Below, one piece after another: positions 22,502-34,500 of a stretch of DNA of 64,000 nt; position 1 is the stretch's first letter; every line of letters begins with the position of its first letter. Origin of the DNA: Amoebophrya sp. A120 (taxonomy: Eukaryota; Sar; Dinophyceae; Syndiniales; Amoebophryaceae). Both the position numbers and the translations under genes were made by a program. The notes beneath the pieces were generated by a model. That model was not told the DNA's origin. It saw only the letters and a program-made list of their open reading frames with translations, and did no database searches. The stretch covers positions 999,311 to 1,063,310 of the forward strand of contig CAJINV010000001.1 in the NCBI GenBank assembly GCA_905178155.1, in the 5' to 3' direction.

Positions 22502-25500
22502 TCAACTTTGATTCTCTTCCGCCTCCACAAAGAGCTCTTCAATCCTCTGGGGCCTCCGCTGCAACACCTCTTGTAAGTTGTTTAGCCGGAGAAGCGTTTT
22601 CGCCTGTATCTCGGTTTCCCAACCGTGTTTGTTGGAGAACAGAATGACAGAAGCTCCACTACCGACGTTCGACAGTTCCTGGCCGCCTTCCTGCTCCTCC
22701 TGGCACAACACCGCTTGTTGCGAGGCCCGCTCGACCTGGCGAAAGCGAAACCGCACGGCATCGGGGCGGCTGTTGGTCTCAAACCCACCGGCGGCCGGGA
22801 ACCGCGACGGTGCTGAAGCCCCAGATAGTGGCGCTTCATTTTGTCCGCTGGATGTTGCCGGTGGAGAGTTTGTGTTTGAGTTTTTCGGTGTAGAAATGCA
22901 GAATTCCTCGACGTGGTGCTCTGCTCTCGCCCCGGTGGGCTGCTGCTGGGACGATGCAGCTCCAACTTGCTGCAACGAGGCGCTGCTGGAACTGGAGGGA
23001 AAGCTCAAGATCGGTTGCTCCAACATCCTTGGCAATTCGGAGAGTGTTGACATCGAGGCTCCTGCAGGAGCCCCGGACAGTGCTGGGATGCTATACGTGG
23101 CGGTGGGAGAGAGGAGGATCGGCGGAGGGTGCAGCTGTTGTTGTGCTGGCGTCTGAAGAACATGATGCTGTTGCTGCTGTAGTTGTGCTGGCGTCTGAAG
23201 AACATGATGTTGCTGCTGTGTAATGTTGGCACTAGAAACAACCACACCTGGAGGTCCACCGCTAGTTCCACCCCATGTACCGGGCGAATAGTAGGACAGT
23301 GACTGGTGATGTGATGGTACAGTCTGTGGGTTGTAGAAGTCGGGCTGCTGCTGGTGATGCTGCTCCAGCCAGATAGCAGGAGACGAGGAACTCGAGGGCC
23401 CCGCCTCTGCTCGTCCCCCAGGACTGTTGCCGCCTTGTTGCTGCATTTGGATTAAATGCTGCTGCTGGTTCGGAACAAACTGGTGGTGCACAGTACTACT
23501 AGGCGAGTAAGATGGGCCGCCGTGTTCTTGCGGGGGAACAAACAGGCTCTGCGGCGGCCCAGAACCACGGTTTCCTCCAGTGCTATCCACATGATCAACC
23601 ACGGGCACAACTGCCACGGGCTGCAGATGGTAAGTCGGGAAAAAACCGACCGGGAATAGACCGCCGGGCGGGGGATTCGCCATTTGCTCAGGGCCAGCGC
23701 TGGGATATCAAATGCAAAAATGTAGTCTGGGTCTGGAAGAATGCGCGACTTGTCATGCAGATTTTCCATGACTCATGAGGTCTGGAATGCAGTAACTAGC
23801 ATGACAGATTCTGTGAGATCTCTGTCATGCCTATCCTGCATCAGAAACGCCCTCTACACCAGGTCAAAAGTGGACACCTTTAGGTAAGCATGCAACACAG
23901 ATCTTTACAAGATGCAGACTTAGCATGACAAGTTACAACCTTCCAGACCCAGACATATTTGCAATGCATATGGGAACTGACGACACGATCCCGCTGTTGG
24001 TGCCCGCACTCACGTCCGACAAACTCCGCGACAGGCTGCACAAGTTGTGGGTTTCTTGCATCCGTTCCCGCTCCGCGAGGACTTCTTCCCGTGTCACCAA
24101 TTGCCAGGCCCGGACAGTGCCTAGGTCGATATCGCCCGCGCTAACGTCCGCGAAGTGCAAGTCCAAGTCTCGCAAACACTGGAGCAGCAAGTTGCCCCGC
24201 GTGATCTCGCCCAGCTTCTTCGTCATCCAGGTGTCCGCCTTCGTGAAGCCCTTCTCCAGGCACCACAAGGCCAGCAGCTCCGGAACCCCGACCAGCGACC
24301 GCAACCGCGCTTCGCTGGAGGTAGTAGAAGAAGAGCGGGCATCAGCAGCAGAAGCTCCTGCGAATGCAATATCGTTGCCAAACTCGTCGCCAGGAATTTC
24401 TTGCGCGACAGCGACTCCCGCACGGATGAGGAAGAGAGACAAAAACCGAAACGCGGTGTGCACAATCGGGGGCAAATGAGAAACCAGAGCCTCCAGCTGC
24501 GGAATGGGCGACCGGAGTTCTTGCTCCGACCAGACGTCATCGCTCTATGAAGTCACACAATAGAACTCCGGCACCATCGCGACTACGATAGCTATCGGGA
24601 AATGTTCACGATAGCTAGCAGAAACGAGCGCGCTGCCGCTTTAGGTTGTGCCGATTAGAGCCCGACGGGGCACCTCAAACACCGCAAAAAGGGCTCTGTG
24701 CACGTGCAGGCGCATGCGCATGCGCATGCAATGCGCAACTGCCGAGCTCCGGCGGCCCGGCCCAACACACACGTTGCGCGTCGATTCTTGGGGAGGAGGG
24801 CCTGGGTCAAGCCACAGTCGCTACCGCTAGCCCCACGCCAAGCAACAAATAAAAGCAAAAGGACGAAAATTGGCCCGAGCAGTCCCCGCGCAACCGAGGT
24901 TGCTGGCCTTCCATTCACCCCTGCCTACCAAGAAACGCGTGGTGGTCTCGGTGGCCGAGAGCCCCACGGGCTCTGCGTCTGCGCCAACCTTGACTCAAAA
25001 ATAATATGAACTGGGCAGGCACGCACGTTGTCGCACAGCGGCAGTGCGCGTCTCGCTCGCAGGGCCAAGAAAGGTGCGGCCCAACCTCCCACGCAGAGCT
25101 ATCGCCCACCTGGGAAAAACCTCTGGAACGGGGGCCGGCCAAGAAAAAAAAGGCTGCGCAGACGAGAGCCAACCAGGACGGGGTTACCGATTCTAGCGGC
25201 GAAACAGCTCGGGCGAAGGTGTTTCGACGTCGAAACACCTCCGCGCGACCTGTTTCGACGATAGAATCGGCCGGGAGAGCGCCTTGGCCCAACCTGTTTC
25301 GCCGATTAAATCGGGACGCTGGGCCCGGGCTGCTGCGCGTTGACGGCGCCCGCGCGACAGAAACAGAACAGGAAATGGAGGAAAGCTCCGCGACACAGGG
25401 CCACAGCTGTTCATAACCTATTGCCGGCGGAAGTTGGAGAGAAAAGCCGCCCGGCCAGCGCGTGCTGGCAGTGGCAAGCGTCGAAGAAAGAGGCGAAGCA

Positions 25501-28500
25501 AAGGGGCCGGGCGCCTGCCGAAAAGCAGAAGCCAGGCCTCATTGGCTTTCCGGGAAGACCGGAGAGCGCGCCGGGCCCGACAAGGTGGGGCGCCTACCCA
25601 ATGCCATTGGTTCTCTTATGCGCCGGCGCGCATCCTTTTCTCGGTGGGAGCCAAGAAACAGAAAACACAGCGCGGCAGCTAGACGGCTGCCACGGACAGA
25701 ACACACACTTCCTGCCCCCCGCCGGCAGAGGGGGGCCCGCGTGCGTTCGGCACTAGTCCCGGCTGCGGTAAAATACTTAATGCGGATGGGCGACCGGAGT
25801 TCTTGCTCCGACCAGACGTCATCGCTCGTGGACTCTACGTCCACCAACCGGAGCGCCACGCGGTCCTTGACCTCCTCCTCGTGCCGGGCCAGCTGGACGG
25901 AAAAGTAAAAACCGCTACTCCCGGCATCGAGTGGCTGCACCCCGAAGAACGCGAAAAAGGCGTTCCACCGCACCGGGCGCACGCCCACGAAAGAAAACTC
26001 CGTCGCGACGCAACCGACCTGCTCGGCGGAAAAAGCGTTTCGGCTGCCCTCAAACGCCGGCGTGAGTAGTTCGTCCTCGATCTGCTTCTTGACCAGTAGC
26101 TGCGTCGCGGATAACGCCCCGAAGGTGCGCTCTGCGTCCTCATCGAACGAAAATGTGGACCGAGGCGGCCGACATTTTGAAGAGGATGACTCGGACGTCA
26201 CTTTTTGTTTTTCTTTTTCCGACTCCTCGTTATCTTGCATGTTCATAGGAACATCCACGGGAGTTAATGTCGTACGATGTTCTGGGTCGAGTACTTCTAA
26301 CTCCAATTTGCGGTCCATCCAGTGCTGAGTTGTAGCATCCGGCTGCAACGCAGGAGCTGCAATGCGATCTACTTCTTCGCACTCCGCCGATGGTGCCCTC
26401 TGGGCCGTGGGGAGCAGTTCTTCTTCTTCATGCTTCTCACCATCAAAAAATTTTCCCGCCCCGGAAAAATAAACAGGAGCCGGCCCCGCAGGCTCCTCTT
26501 CGGTCATTTTCGCCGCAGCTTCTGCATCTTTCTGTTCCGTCGAACAGCTGTCATGATCTTCTCCGAAAACACGACGCCATAGAGAAGCGAAGGTCTTCTC
26601 GCTGTCTTCCCCGTAGTTCTCGACGCCTTGATGGTCCTCGCGAAATTGAAATAGAACCCCCTGCTCGTCGACTAGGTTACTAGAAATACCGACTTCTTCT
26701 TCGCTAGTGGAATTAGAGCCGCCGGTACTGTACTCACGCAGCTGTTCTTGTTCTTTTTCCATGGCCTTTTCGAAAGCCGGGTTAAACTCTTTTTGCAAGA
26801 ATTCGGCCGCTATCAAATGTAAAAATGTCTGGGTCTGGAAGAATTCATGTTTGTCATGCTTGTCTGGCATGACTCTTAAATCTGTCACGCACGCTACCCA
26901 AGAGCTGCGTTTTTCTGTGATGCAGAAGCGCAGTTTGTCATGCAGAATAGACAACACCTAGGAGCTCAGAAACTTGTCATGCTGAGCCAGCATTTGTAGC
27001 CTCATCATGAGACGCTACCCAGCATCACAAGCTTCCAGACCCAGACATTTTTACATTTGATAGCCGCGTGCACGTTCCGCGCCAGCAGCCCGTGCACCAG
27101 CCGGGCGAGATTGCGTTCCTGGGCCGACTTCTCCACGACCGGGATTGAAGGTGTTCCCGCTGGTGCCGGTGCACCGTCCGAGTCATGCTGATGGTTTGTT
27201 TCCTCGTCTCCTGACTTTCTTGGGTGCAGAACTGCATTGGTAAGCTTCTCAATGTTGAGTTCAAATGGGTCCAGAGCCAATAGCTGGTCGCGAAACCGGA
27301 AAGGATGATCTCCTCCTAGGACAAATCCGGGATTCTTATTCCGGCAAGAAGCAGCTCCAACAGAACCACTACCATCTTCGACACGTTGCCCTTCGGACGG
27401 CGTCGGCGCAGGAGTTACTAGCCCATGCGCTATCGCATGGTCTGGCGACATGAGAAACCGCACCACCTCCGTCAAAAATTCTTTGTAAAACGTCCAGGAC
27501 GCCCTCAGTGCTTGCTCCACGAGGCTGACGTTGAGGTTGACACGGTCTACTACTCCTGCCGCTGCTGCTGCACAACCTGCTCGTCCTGAGCAGGAGGCGG
27601 CTTCTTCTTTCAACTCCAAAAAGACGGCCAACAAGGCGGCGGTGGCCTTGCGAAACAGCAGACCGTGTTCATTCAACGCGTCCAGTTCGTCTCCTTCGAC
27701 TTGCTCCAGGCAAAAGTCCCGAACCTCGTGGTGTAACCCCTTCCCCAGCAAGGATCGCTTCTGTGTCGCGGCCTTGTCCAGAACCTGCAGGGGGAGAAGC
27801 GCACGCAGTCCCCGTTCCCAGTCCGAGATTGCTTGGTCTATCCTTATGCGTAGCGTCGAAGCTGCTGTTGACCCTTTGTGTTCATGAATTTCAGCAACTT
27901 GCTGTACCTCCGCCGCTGTGCTGTCACAAGGACCAGTCGCGCTGGTCCCTGAACAAGTTGTCGTCGTTTTAACGGCGCAACAAGATTTGTCCTCGGCTGC
28001 ATCTCCGAGTTCAAAAGCGAAGACCATGCTTCTCATCATCTGCCGCACCCGGCGCAGGAAAACAGGCGCCACGTCCAACACACGCGTTTCGGATGGGAAG
28101 CCCAGCCACTGCACACTGATAGAAGAACTGTCCTCACTCCGCACACTACAGGAGTCCACCGGACACAAATCGTCGCTCGACGAAAGTCCGCGACCTCGAC
28201 CACGCAGGGGGCTATTATTACTGCTCTCCCCCGTGAGCGTGATCTCTCCTGGGGTCACCACGGCGGGAACCTCCTCCTGGGTCCAACTTCCAGGTGGGCG
28301 CTCTGGAACAACCTCAAGATCCACACTCATCGACGTGGCAGCCGCAACGTTGACGTCTTGCTGTTGTTCCGATGGATCATCAGGAGTTCGAGGATCATGC
28401 TGTTCTTCTTCCTGATGTTGCTCTGCTGCATCTACTCCAGCAGGAAACACAGTGTTTTCATCCTTGATTTTTGCGTGCTCGTTCTCTTGTTCTACTTCTT

Positions 28501-31500
28501 GTTCTTCTTGCCGCGCTCCTACTGACGCTCCTTTAGTATTTTCCGTATCTTCAGTAGGATCTTCATCTTCCATCGCGACGTCTTCACCAACTGCTCCGTT
28601 ATGGTTATCAGCAACTGCTGCGTTGTCAGGAACTGCTCCGTCGTCACCAAGTGCTCCGTCGTCACCAACTGTTCCGTTGTCAGGAACTGCTTCGACAGGC
28701 ATAGCAGAAGTGGTTTCCGTTTCCTCTGGCTCGGCCTCACCCTTCTTAGCCTTCTTGTTTTTCTTTTTTTTCTTTTTCCCAAGAGCTCTACTTTCCTCTT
28801 CCCGACTGACATCTTCAGTTGCACCATCCTTGCTACTTTTGCCGCCGCCGGCACCAGTGTTGGATTTTCCAAGAGCGGCGCCCGCGACTGATGCAGTGGC
28901 TTGCTTCTTCGGATTGTTACCTGCTATTGTCCCCTTAGCTGCAGCTCCAGAGAGGACATCGTTATAATTTGCTGCCTTAGAAATCGCGGCACCAGCCGCG
29001 GCCATTATACCGCTACTCCTGATTGCTTGCTGGTCACGACTTGTCGGAGTTGTCACTTGGACGGCCTCAATTCCTGCCACCAATGCGTCCAGCTCCTGCG
29101 AGTCTGGGTCCACCACACCCTCGTCAGGCTCTCCTAGCGATAGTCCATGTGGCTTTCGGTCTTTTCGCACAACCGACGTGGACGTAGCAGTAAATCCTGC
29201 TTCATCGGCGCGTCTTCCCACTTCCGGTGTTTTTCTTGCCACCTGGCAACTCGCGTCCTCGTCTCGCTTCGCGAGTCGGGGCAACAAATGCACCAGCCAG
29301 TGCTCTTTATCGCTCCTTCGGATATATCGCCAGGTACTATCTCCCTTTTCCTGGTAGATTTTTTCAATTTTTGTTTTCGATCTATCTTTCTGTTTCAGTT
29401 TCTCTTCAATTTGCATATGCGTGAAAATAATTCCTTGAAAATGCCACGACAACTGGGTTTCTTTTGTCGAAAAATCGCAACAATTCCATGAAGATGCACG
29501 GGCAGCGTGACATGTGACAAAATGAAAAGTGAAATTCAACAAAAAATGACTTTCCAGTCCGTTCAATACATGAACCACGGCCAAATGATCACGCAGCAAT
29601 TCCCCCACGGTCCTCATGCGCTCGACGAGATCCAGCCGGGCGCTCATCGTTCTTTGTTCATCCGATTGTTCGAGGACTTCCCGCAATTTGAGCAGGAGCG
29701 TGTAGCGCGCTTCCTTCTCGAACAAGTTCAGGGCAGCCAGCTGTCTCTGGAGTTCGGTCATGGGGGGTTTCGTTTTCCTCTCGCGCGCCGCCACCGCCGG
29801 CGGAGTAGTTTCTCCACCTTTTAATACTGTCGAGCTTGCCACGTAGTTGTCGCTGCGCTGCTCCAACGTGGTCAGCACGCGACGTATTGCGTCCGTCTTC
29901 CACCGCCACACCTTCAGCAAGGCGTTCGTTAGAGCCGTGAAAACCTTGCGGAGCTCGTCGACAGGGCTGAAGGCAGCCTCGCTTCTTTCCTGGAAGCTTG
30001 TTCCCTTGCTGTCTTGCAAGGGATGTTGAACATCATCTCTTATGTCCATTTCCTTCCAGCGCGCGGCCCGCTGTTGCAACTGCTGCCTTTCCTCCTCGTG
30101 CAAGGCTGTCTCTCCTCCTGTATCAAATGCAAATATGTCTGGGTCTGGAAGGATGCGAACTTGTGATGCGGATTCTGGAACAGGCAAGAATCTGTCTTGC
30201 GTAGCCAGCAAAAGGTACCCGAATTTTGTCTCCAGAAGAGGGCACTTGTCATGCGGAAGAGGCATGGAGAAGCCTCCACAGAGTTCGTCATGCTCTGTGT
30301 GCATTCCAGACCTTTTTGTAGATGTAGATGTAGAAAATGCATGACAAATGTGTGATTTCTTCCAGACCCAGACATTTTTGCATTTGATATCCTGCTGGCC
30401 TAAGCAATTCTTCGCAGAATTTCTTCGAGCGCATGCCCCAGGCGGTGAGCAGTGCCACCTCTGCTTCGAGTAAAAACCGAATGCGCACGGAAAACTGGAG
30501 AATTTCGTCGTGCACATAAAACTCGTGATTTTTAGTTGTACTAGGCGTCGTTCTTTCCGCTCCCGCGGAGGTCGTGGTCCCAGGAACAGAAGACTGGTCT
30601 CCTGGCGGCGATGTTGATGATATTAAACCACTCGCCTGCTGAAGTGGTTCCTGCTGGGGTGCTTTCTTGGAAACAGGCTTTTCCTTCTTCTTCTTCGTGC
30701 CCGCCGTCGCGACCACAGGTGGCGGAAGGCCCGGGGGCGGTCGCTGCGGCACCGCGGCAGGTCCTGGTGCACCTACAGGATCCACAGAATTATTTCCATG
30801 CGAGAACCCTTCCGTCTTTGAAATCGACATCATGCTCTCAGTGATGTCGTGGTGCAGCAACAGCATCGAGTTTTGTTCCAAGATCGTGTATTGCCAACAG
30901 GAGTACCTCCCAGCAGATGATGTAGTAGTTTTTACGTCGCTTGTTGGAGAACTACTACGAGTAGATCCGTTGCCCACAACCTCGGGTAGTTCCTTTTCCT
31001 GCTCCGATGGGAAATGGAAATCTTCAAACCAGAAGAATTTGTGCACCACGTCGAGCAACAGCTCACCGTTATCAAATGCAAAAATGTCTGGGTCTGGAAG
31101 AGCCAAACTTGTGATGCTGTCTGTGGATTCTACAAAAATTTGTATTGCATGACCAGCAAGAAGGGTCGGGTTTTTCCTACGCAGAGAGGGTATTTCTCAT
31201 GCGGTAGAGGTATCACAAAGCGCTCTAAAAATCTGTGATGCTACGGCATGCATCACAGACATGATGGGTCATTGAAAATATGCATGACATCGGTGGTCTA
31301 CGGGCAGGCTGTCCCGGTGGCGCTTTGGCCAATCGTACAGAGAAAAAACAAAATAAACACAAGTTAGGTAGGAATACATGTGAAGGTTAAGATTGAAGTC
31401 AAAAGTCGTAGAGACATTAATAAAGTAGTTCCTACGGGCATGGTCACGATTGGGCTTTAGTGGGTAGAGCAACGAATTGTTACACTTCTATCCGCTGGTC

Positions 31501-34500
31501 AAGTACGAGGAAAACGAGAGCAGCATCGAAGAAGGGAAAGGCGCGCAAGCAGAGCAGCCCAGCAGCAGCAAAAAATCAAGACAAGAAGCAGACTACCGCC
31601 ACCCGGGGTCCTACCCGACCGAAAACTGTACTGGTATGGGCCAACATACCACAAAAGGTACAGAAGCAGGGTAGGTGCTCGCGTAACTGACAAATCTAGA
31701 ACACTTCCAGACCCAGACACTTTTACATTTGATAACCGTAGGCCCAGAACAAATCCGCCACTACGCCGGACTCCTGGTCCCTGCTTATCGCGTCCTCCCA
31801 CACGGGTGCCAGCCGCTGCTTGCGATCGTGAAAGTAGCGGAGGTGCACGAAAAGTAGCAACTCGAAAATCTGCAGCGACGGTGGCGCATCAATTCTTTCA
31901 CCAGCGGTTCCTCCTCTTGCACTACCTCCTGAAGGTACAACTTCTACACCACTTTTCATCCTTTTGCCTCCCCCAGGAGCCGCCGCGGAAGAAGACTTTC
32001 TGCTTTCGTCAGACGAAGCCGCGCCAGAAGACTCTTTGCTCGAGGAAGAGGTTGCTTTGCTCGGTAGGACAGGAAGCTGCAGCATCTTCGGACAAGCGGC
32101 GGCCTCAGTTCTTCCGCAGCTGGTCCTCGCACAAGAATGGCTTTGAAAGTACAGCAAAAGCACCTGCACCAGCCGGACCACCTCTTTTTCCAGCTTCACG
32201 TGCGCAGTTCGCGGGAGCTCATCTACCGGCAGCAGGTACAGCGCGAACTGCTTCTGGTGTAGCACCAATGCCTCCCCCGGATGCAGATCGGACGCGGTAG
32301 CGACCCGGCGTGGGCCAGAGCGAAGGAGGAGCTGGAGATGAGATGGATCAGTAGTAGCAGTATAAATTTCATCTTGGCTTTCGCGACCTGTAGAAATTTT
32401 CATTGCCCCCGCCGACGGATCTAGAACATCGTTACTGGTCCTTCCTCCAGCACCAGATCTAGTACCGGATGCACCCGCAAGCAGCGATCCTCGCGAGGAC
32501 GGATTTACGTAAACAACTGCACTGGGCAGAGCAAACACCCGGGTCACATGCGTGTCCGCCAAGACGGAGATACTCGGAGTCTCGGTGAGCAAGCGGGTGC
32601 GCAACCAGCGGCCCGGAGCACAAAAGATATCGCCGTACAATTCAGCCTCTGCGGGCAGCAACGGCGCGATTCTTGCAGAGGCACAACCTCCACGAGGATT
32701 TGCTGGCAGTGTACTACTACTACTACCTTCGGCGACGTTTCTCGTCCCTGCGACTTCGTTTCTTGTCATCTCCCCCGTTGTAGACGACGCCACTTCTTCT
32801 GCCTTGTGGTCGTGCAGCACTTCCAGAGACACCTCCGCTCCCCTGTTCCTGCCCCTTGCTGCAGCGAGGTCCTTAGTGGTTTCCGCTGCGAGAAAGTCCA
32901 AATCTTCAAAATCGCCCTCCTCGGCCCTGCGTAGCTGTTCGTTCCAGCGGCGCTGCCTTTGTTCCTCGACGGCCGCGCGCTCGACCGCGCTGTTGCTGCG
33001 GTAGATGTGGGCCAGGTCAAAGGCGAGCGGCGACGTGTCGATCCGGTCGGCGATGGTGGGTAGAAGAAACTGGTCCACACACTCCGCGATTTCCTGCGGG
33101 CGGAAGCCTTCGATTGTGGAAGACCCAGGTGCGGAGCGCGCGGACGCTTCAAACGTCAGAAAATCGGCCAAAAGGAACACCGAACGGACGGCGCCAAGCG
33201 GAATGATGCTCTTGCCCGTAGTCCTGCTAATAGCGCTTGGTGTGGAGTTGTCAGGATCTGCTTTGATGTGCTCTCTCGTCGATAGTAGTAGAGCCGAGGA
33301 ACCACTTCCTCCGGCCGCAAAACGGGCGCGCGACTTGTGGTATTCCTGTAGCCAGTTGGCGTCTCGACGAGGAGTCTCGCTGCGACAAAGCTTGGACAGA
33401 ACGGCACCGGGCGTCGCGGCGTTGACTTGCTGCAGTTGCGCAGCGGTCATTGTTGTTGTTCTGCTTTTGCCCTGTTTAGAGTTCATCGACGGCGCCCAGA
33501 AGATGGCCGGCGCCAGGCCCTCCAGTAGGTCCGCAGCCAACTTGGAAAACGCCGCTTCGGCCTGACTTTTGTACCGTTGCTCGATGGAACGCAAAAAGTC
33601 CGTGGAGACCCGTGCGAGCGGCTCTTTGTCCGCAGGACTTAAGGCTGCCACGTGCTTGTTGCGCGAAACCCGGTCTCTCAAAAGCTCGGTCGCGCTGTCG
33701 GTCGCCCCGGAAGACGGGCTCGTCGCGCTGCTCCCTGGTCGTGCATATGAGAGTGTACAATGCCCTCTCCCGCTCATTTGTATGTTGGCATGAACAGCAT
33801 CACAACCACCAACACACGTGGAGCCTGTGTATGGCAAGTTCACGTGCCGAGTCTAGAAGTACTGTTTTGGCTTCCGGAATCTGTAATCCAAACAGTGCCA
33901 CAAGCAACCAACTGGATTCGATATCGATATGGGATTTTCCATTACAAATGAGGGGGAGGGGGAGTAGTTGTGCGCTCGGATAGTGAACGCGGTCCGCCCT
34001 GCAGCACCTTGAGCCAAACCTCCGCGGCCTCGCGCTGCATCCGCCAGGCCTCGGCGATCAGCTGGTTGACGCGGCCCTCGAGCAACAGCAAAATTTGTTC
34101 CGAAAATTTCCTGCCGTCGTGGTCATGACCTTTATTTTCAGTGTGTACTTGTTCTTTCCGCAGCTGCTCTCGGTGGGACTGCAGCCAAAGAAACAAAAAC
34201 TCCCCAAGCAGGTTGTACGTGTGGCCCTCGTCGCACAAGAGATACGACACCTCGTTGGCCTGTTCTCCCAGCATCGCGAGCCACCGCGGCGCCGGGGTAG
34301 TAGTTCTTGGGGTGGTCTTGGAAGTACTCCCCTGCAGCTCTTCGACAAGATCTTTATCTTTTCCCTCGCGGCCCCGATTCTGATGTTTCGTCACGCCCTC
34401 GCCGCTAAACTCCTGGGGTAGCTGCTTTGTCGCGAACCAGGAGTGCAGGTGCTCGCAGAATGGACGGTCGGTCACCGCGGCGCGAATCGTTTTCTCCCTA

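Noticed and set aside
24223-25908. Plus-strand frames across the 1.24-kb insert as a hidden gene
   Set aside because: High GC gives open frames in several phases; none has a domain, and flanking exons belong to the minus-strand giant gene.
31440-31500. tRNA-like phrase (agtgggtagagc) in the nested insert
   Set aside because: No acceptor stem, no TTCRANNC box at the right spacing and no cloverleaf could be drawn.
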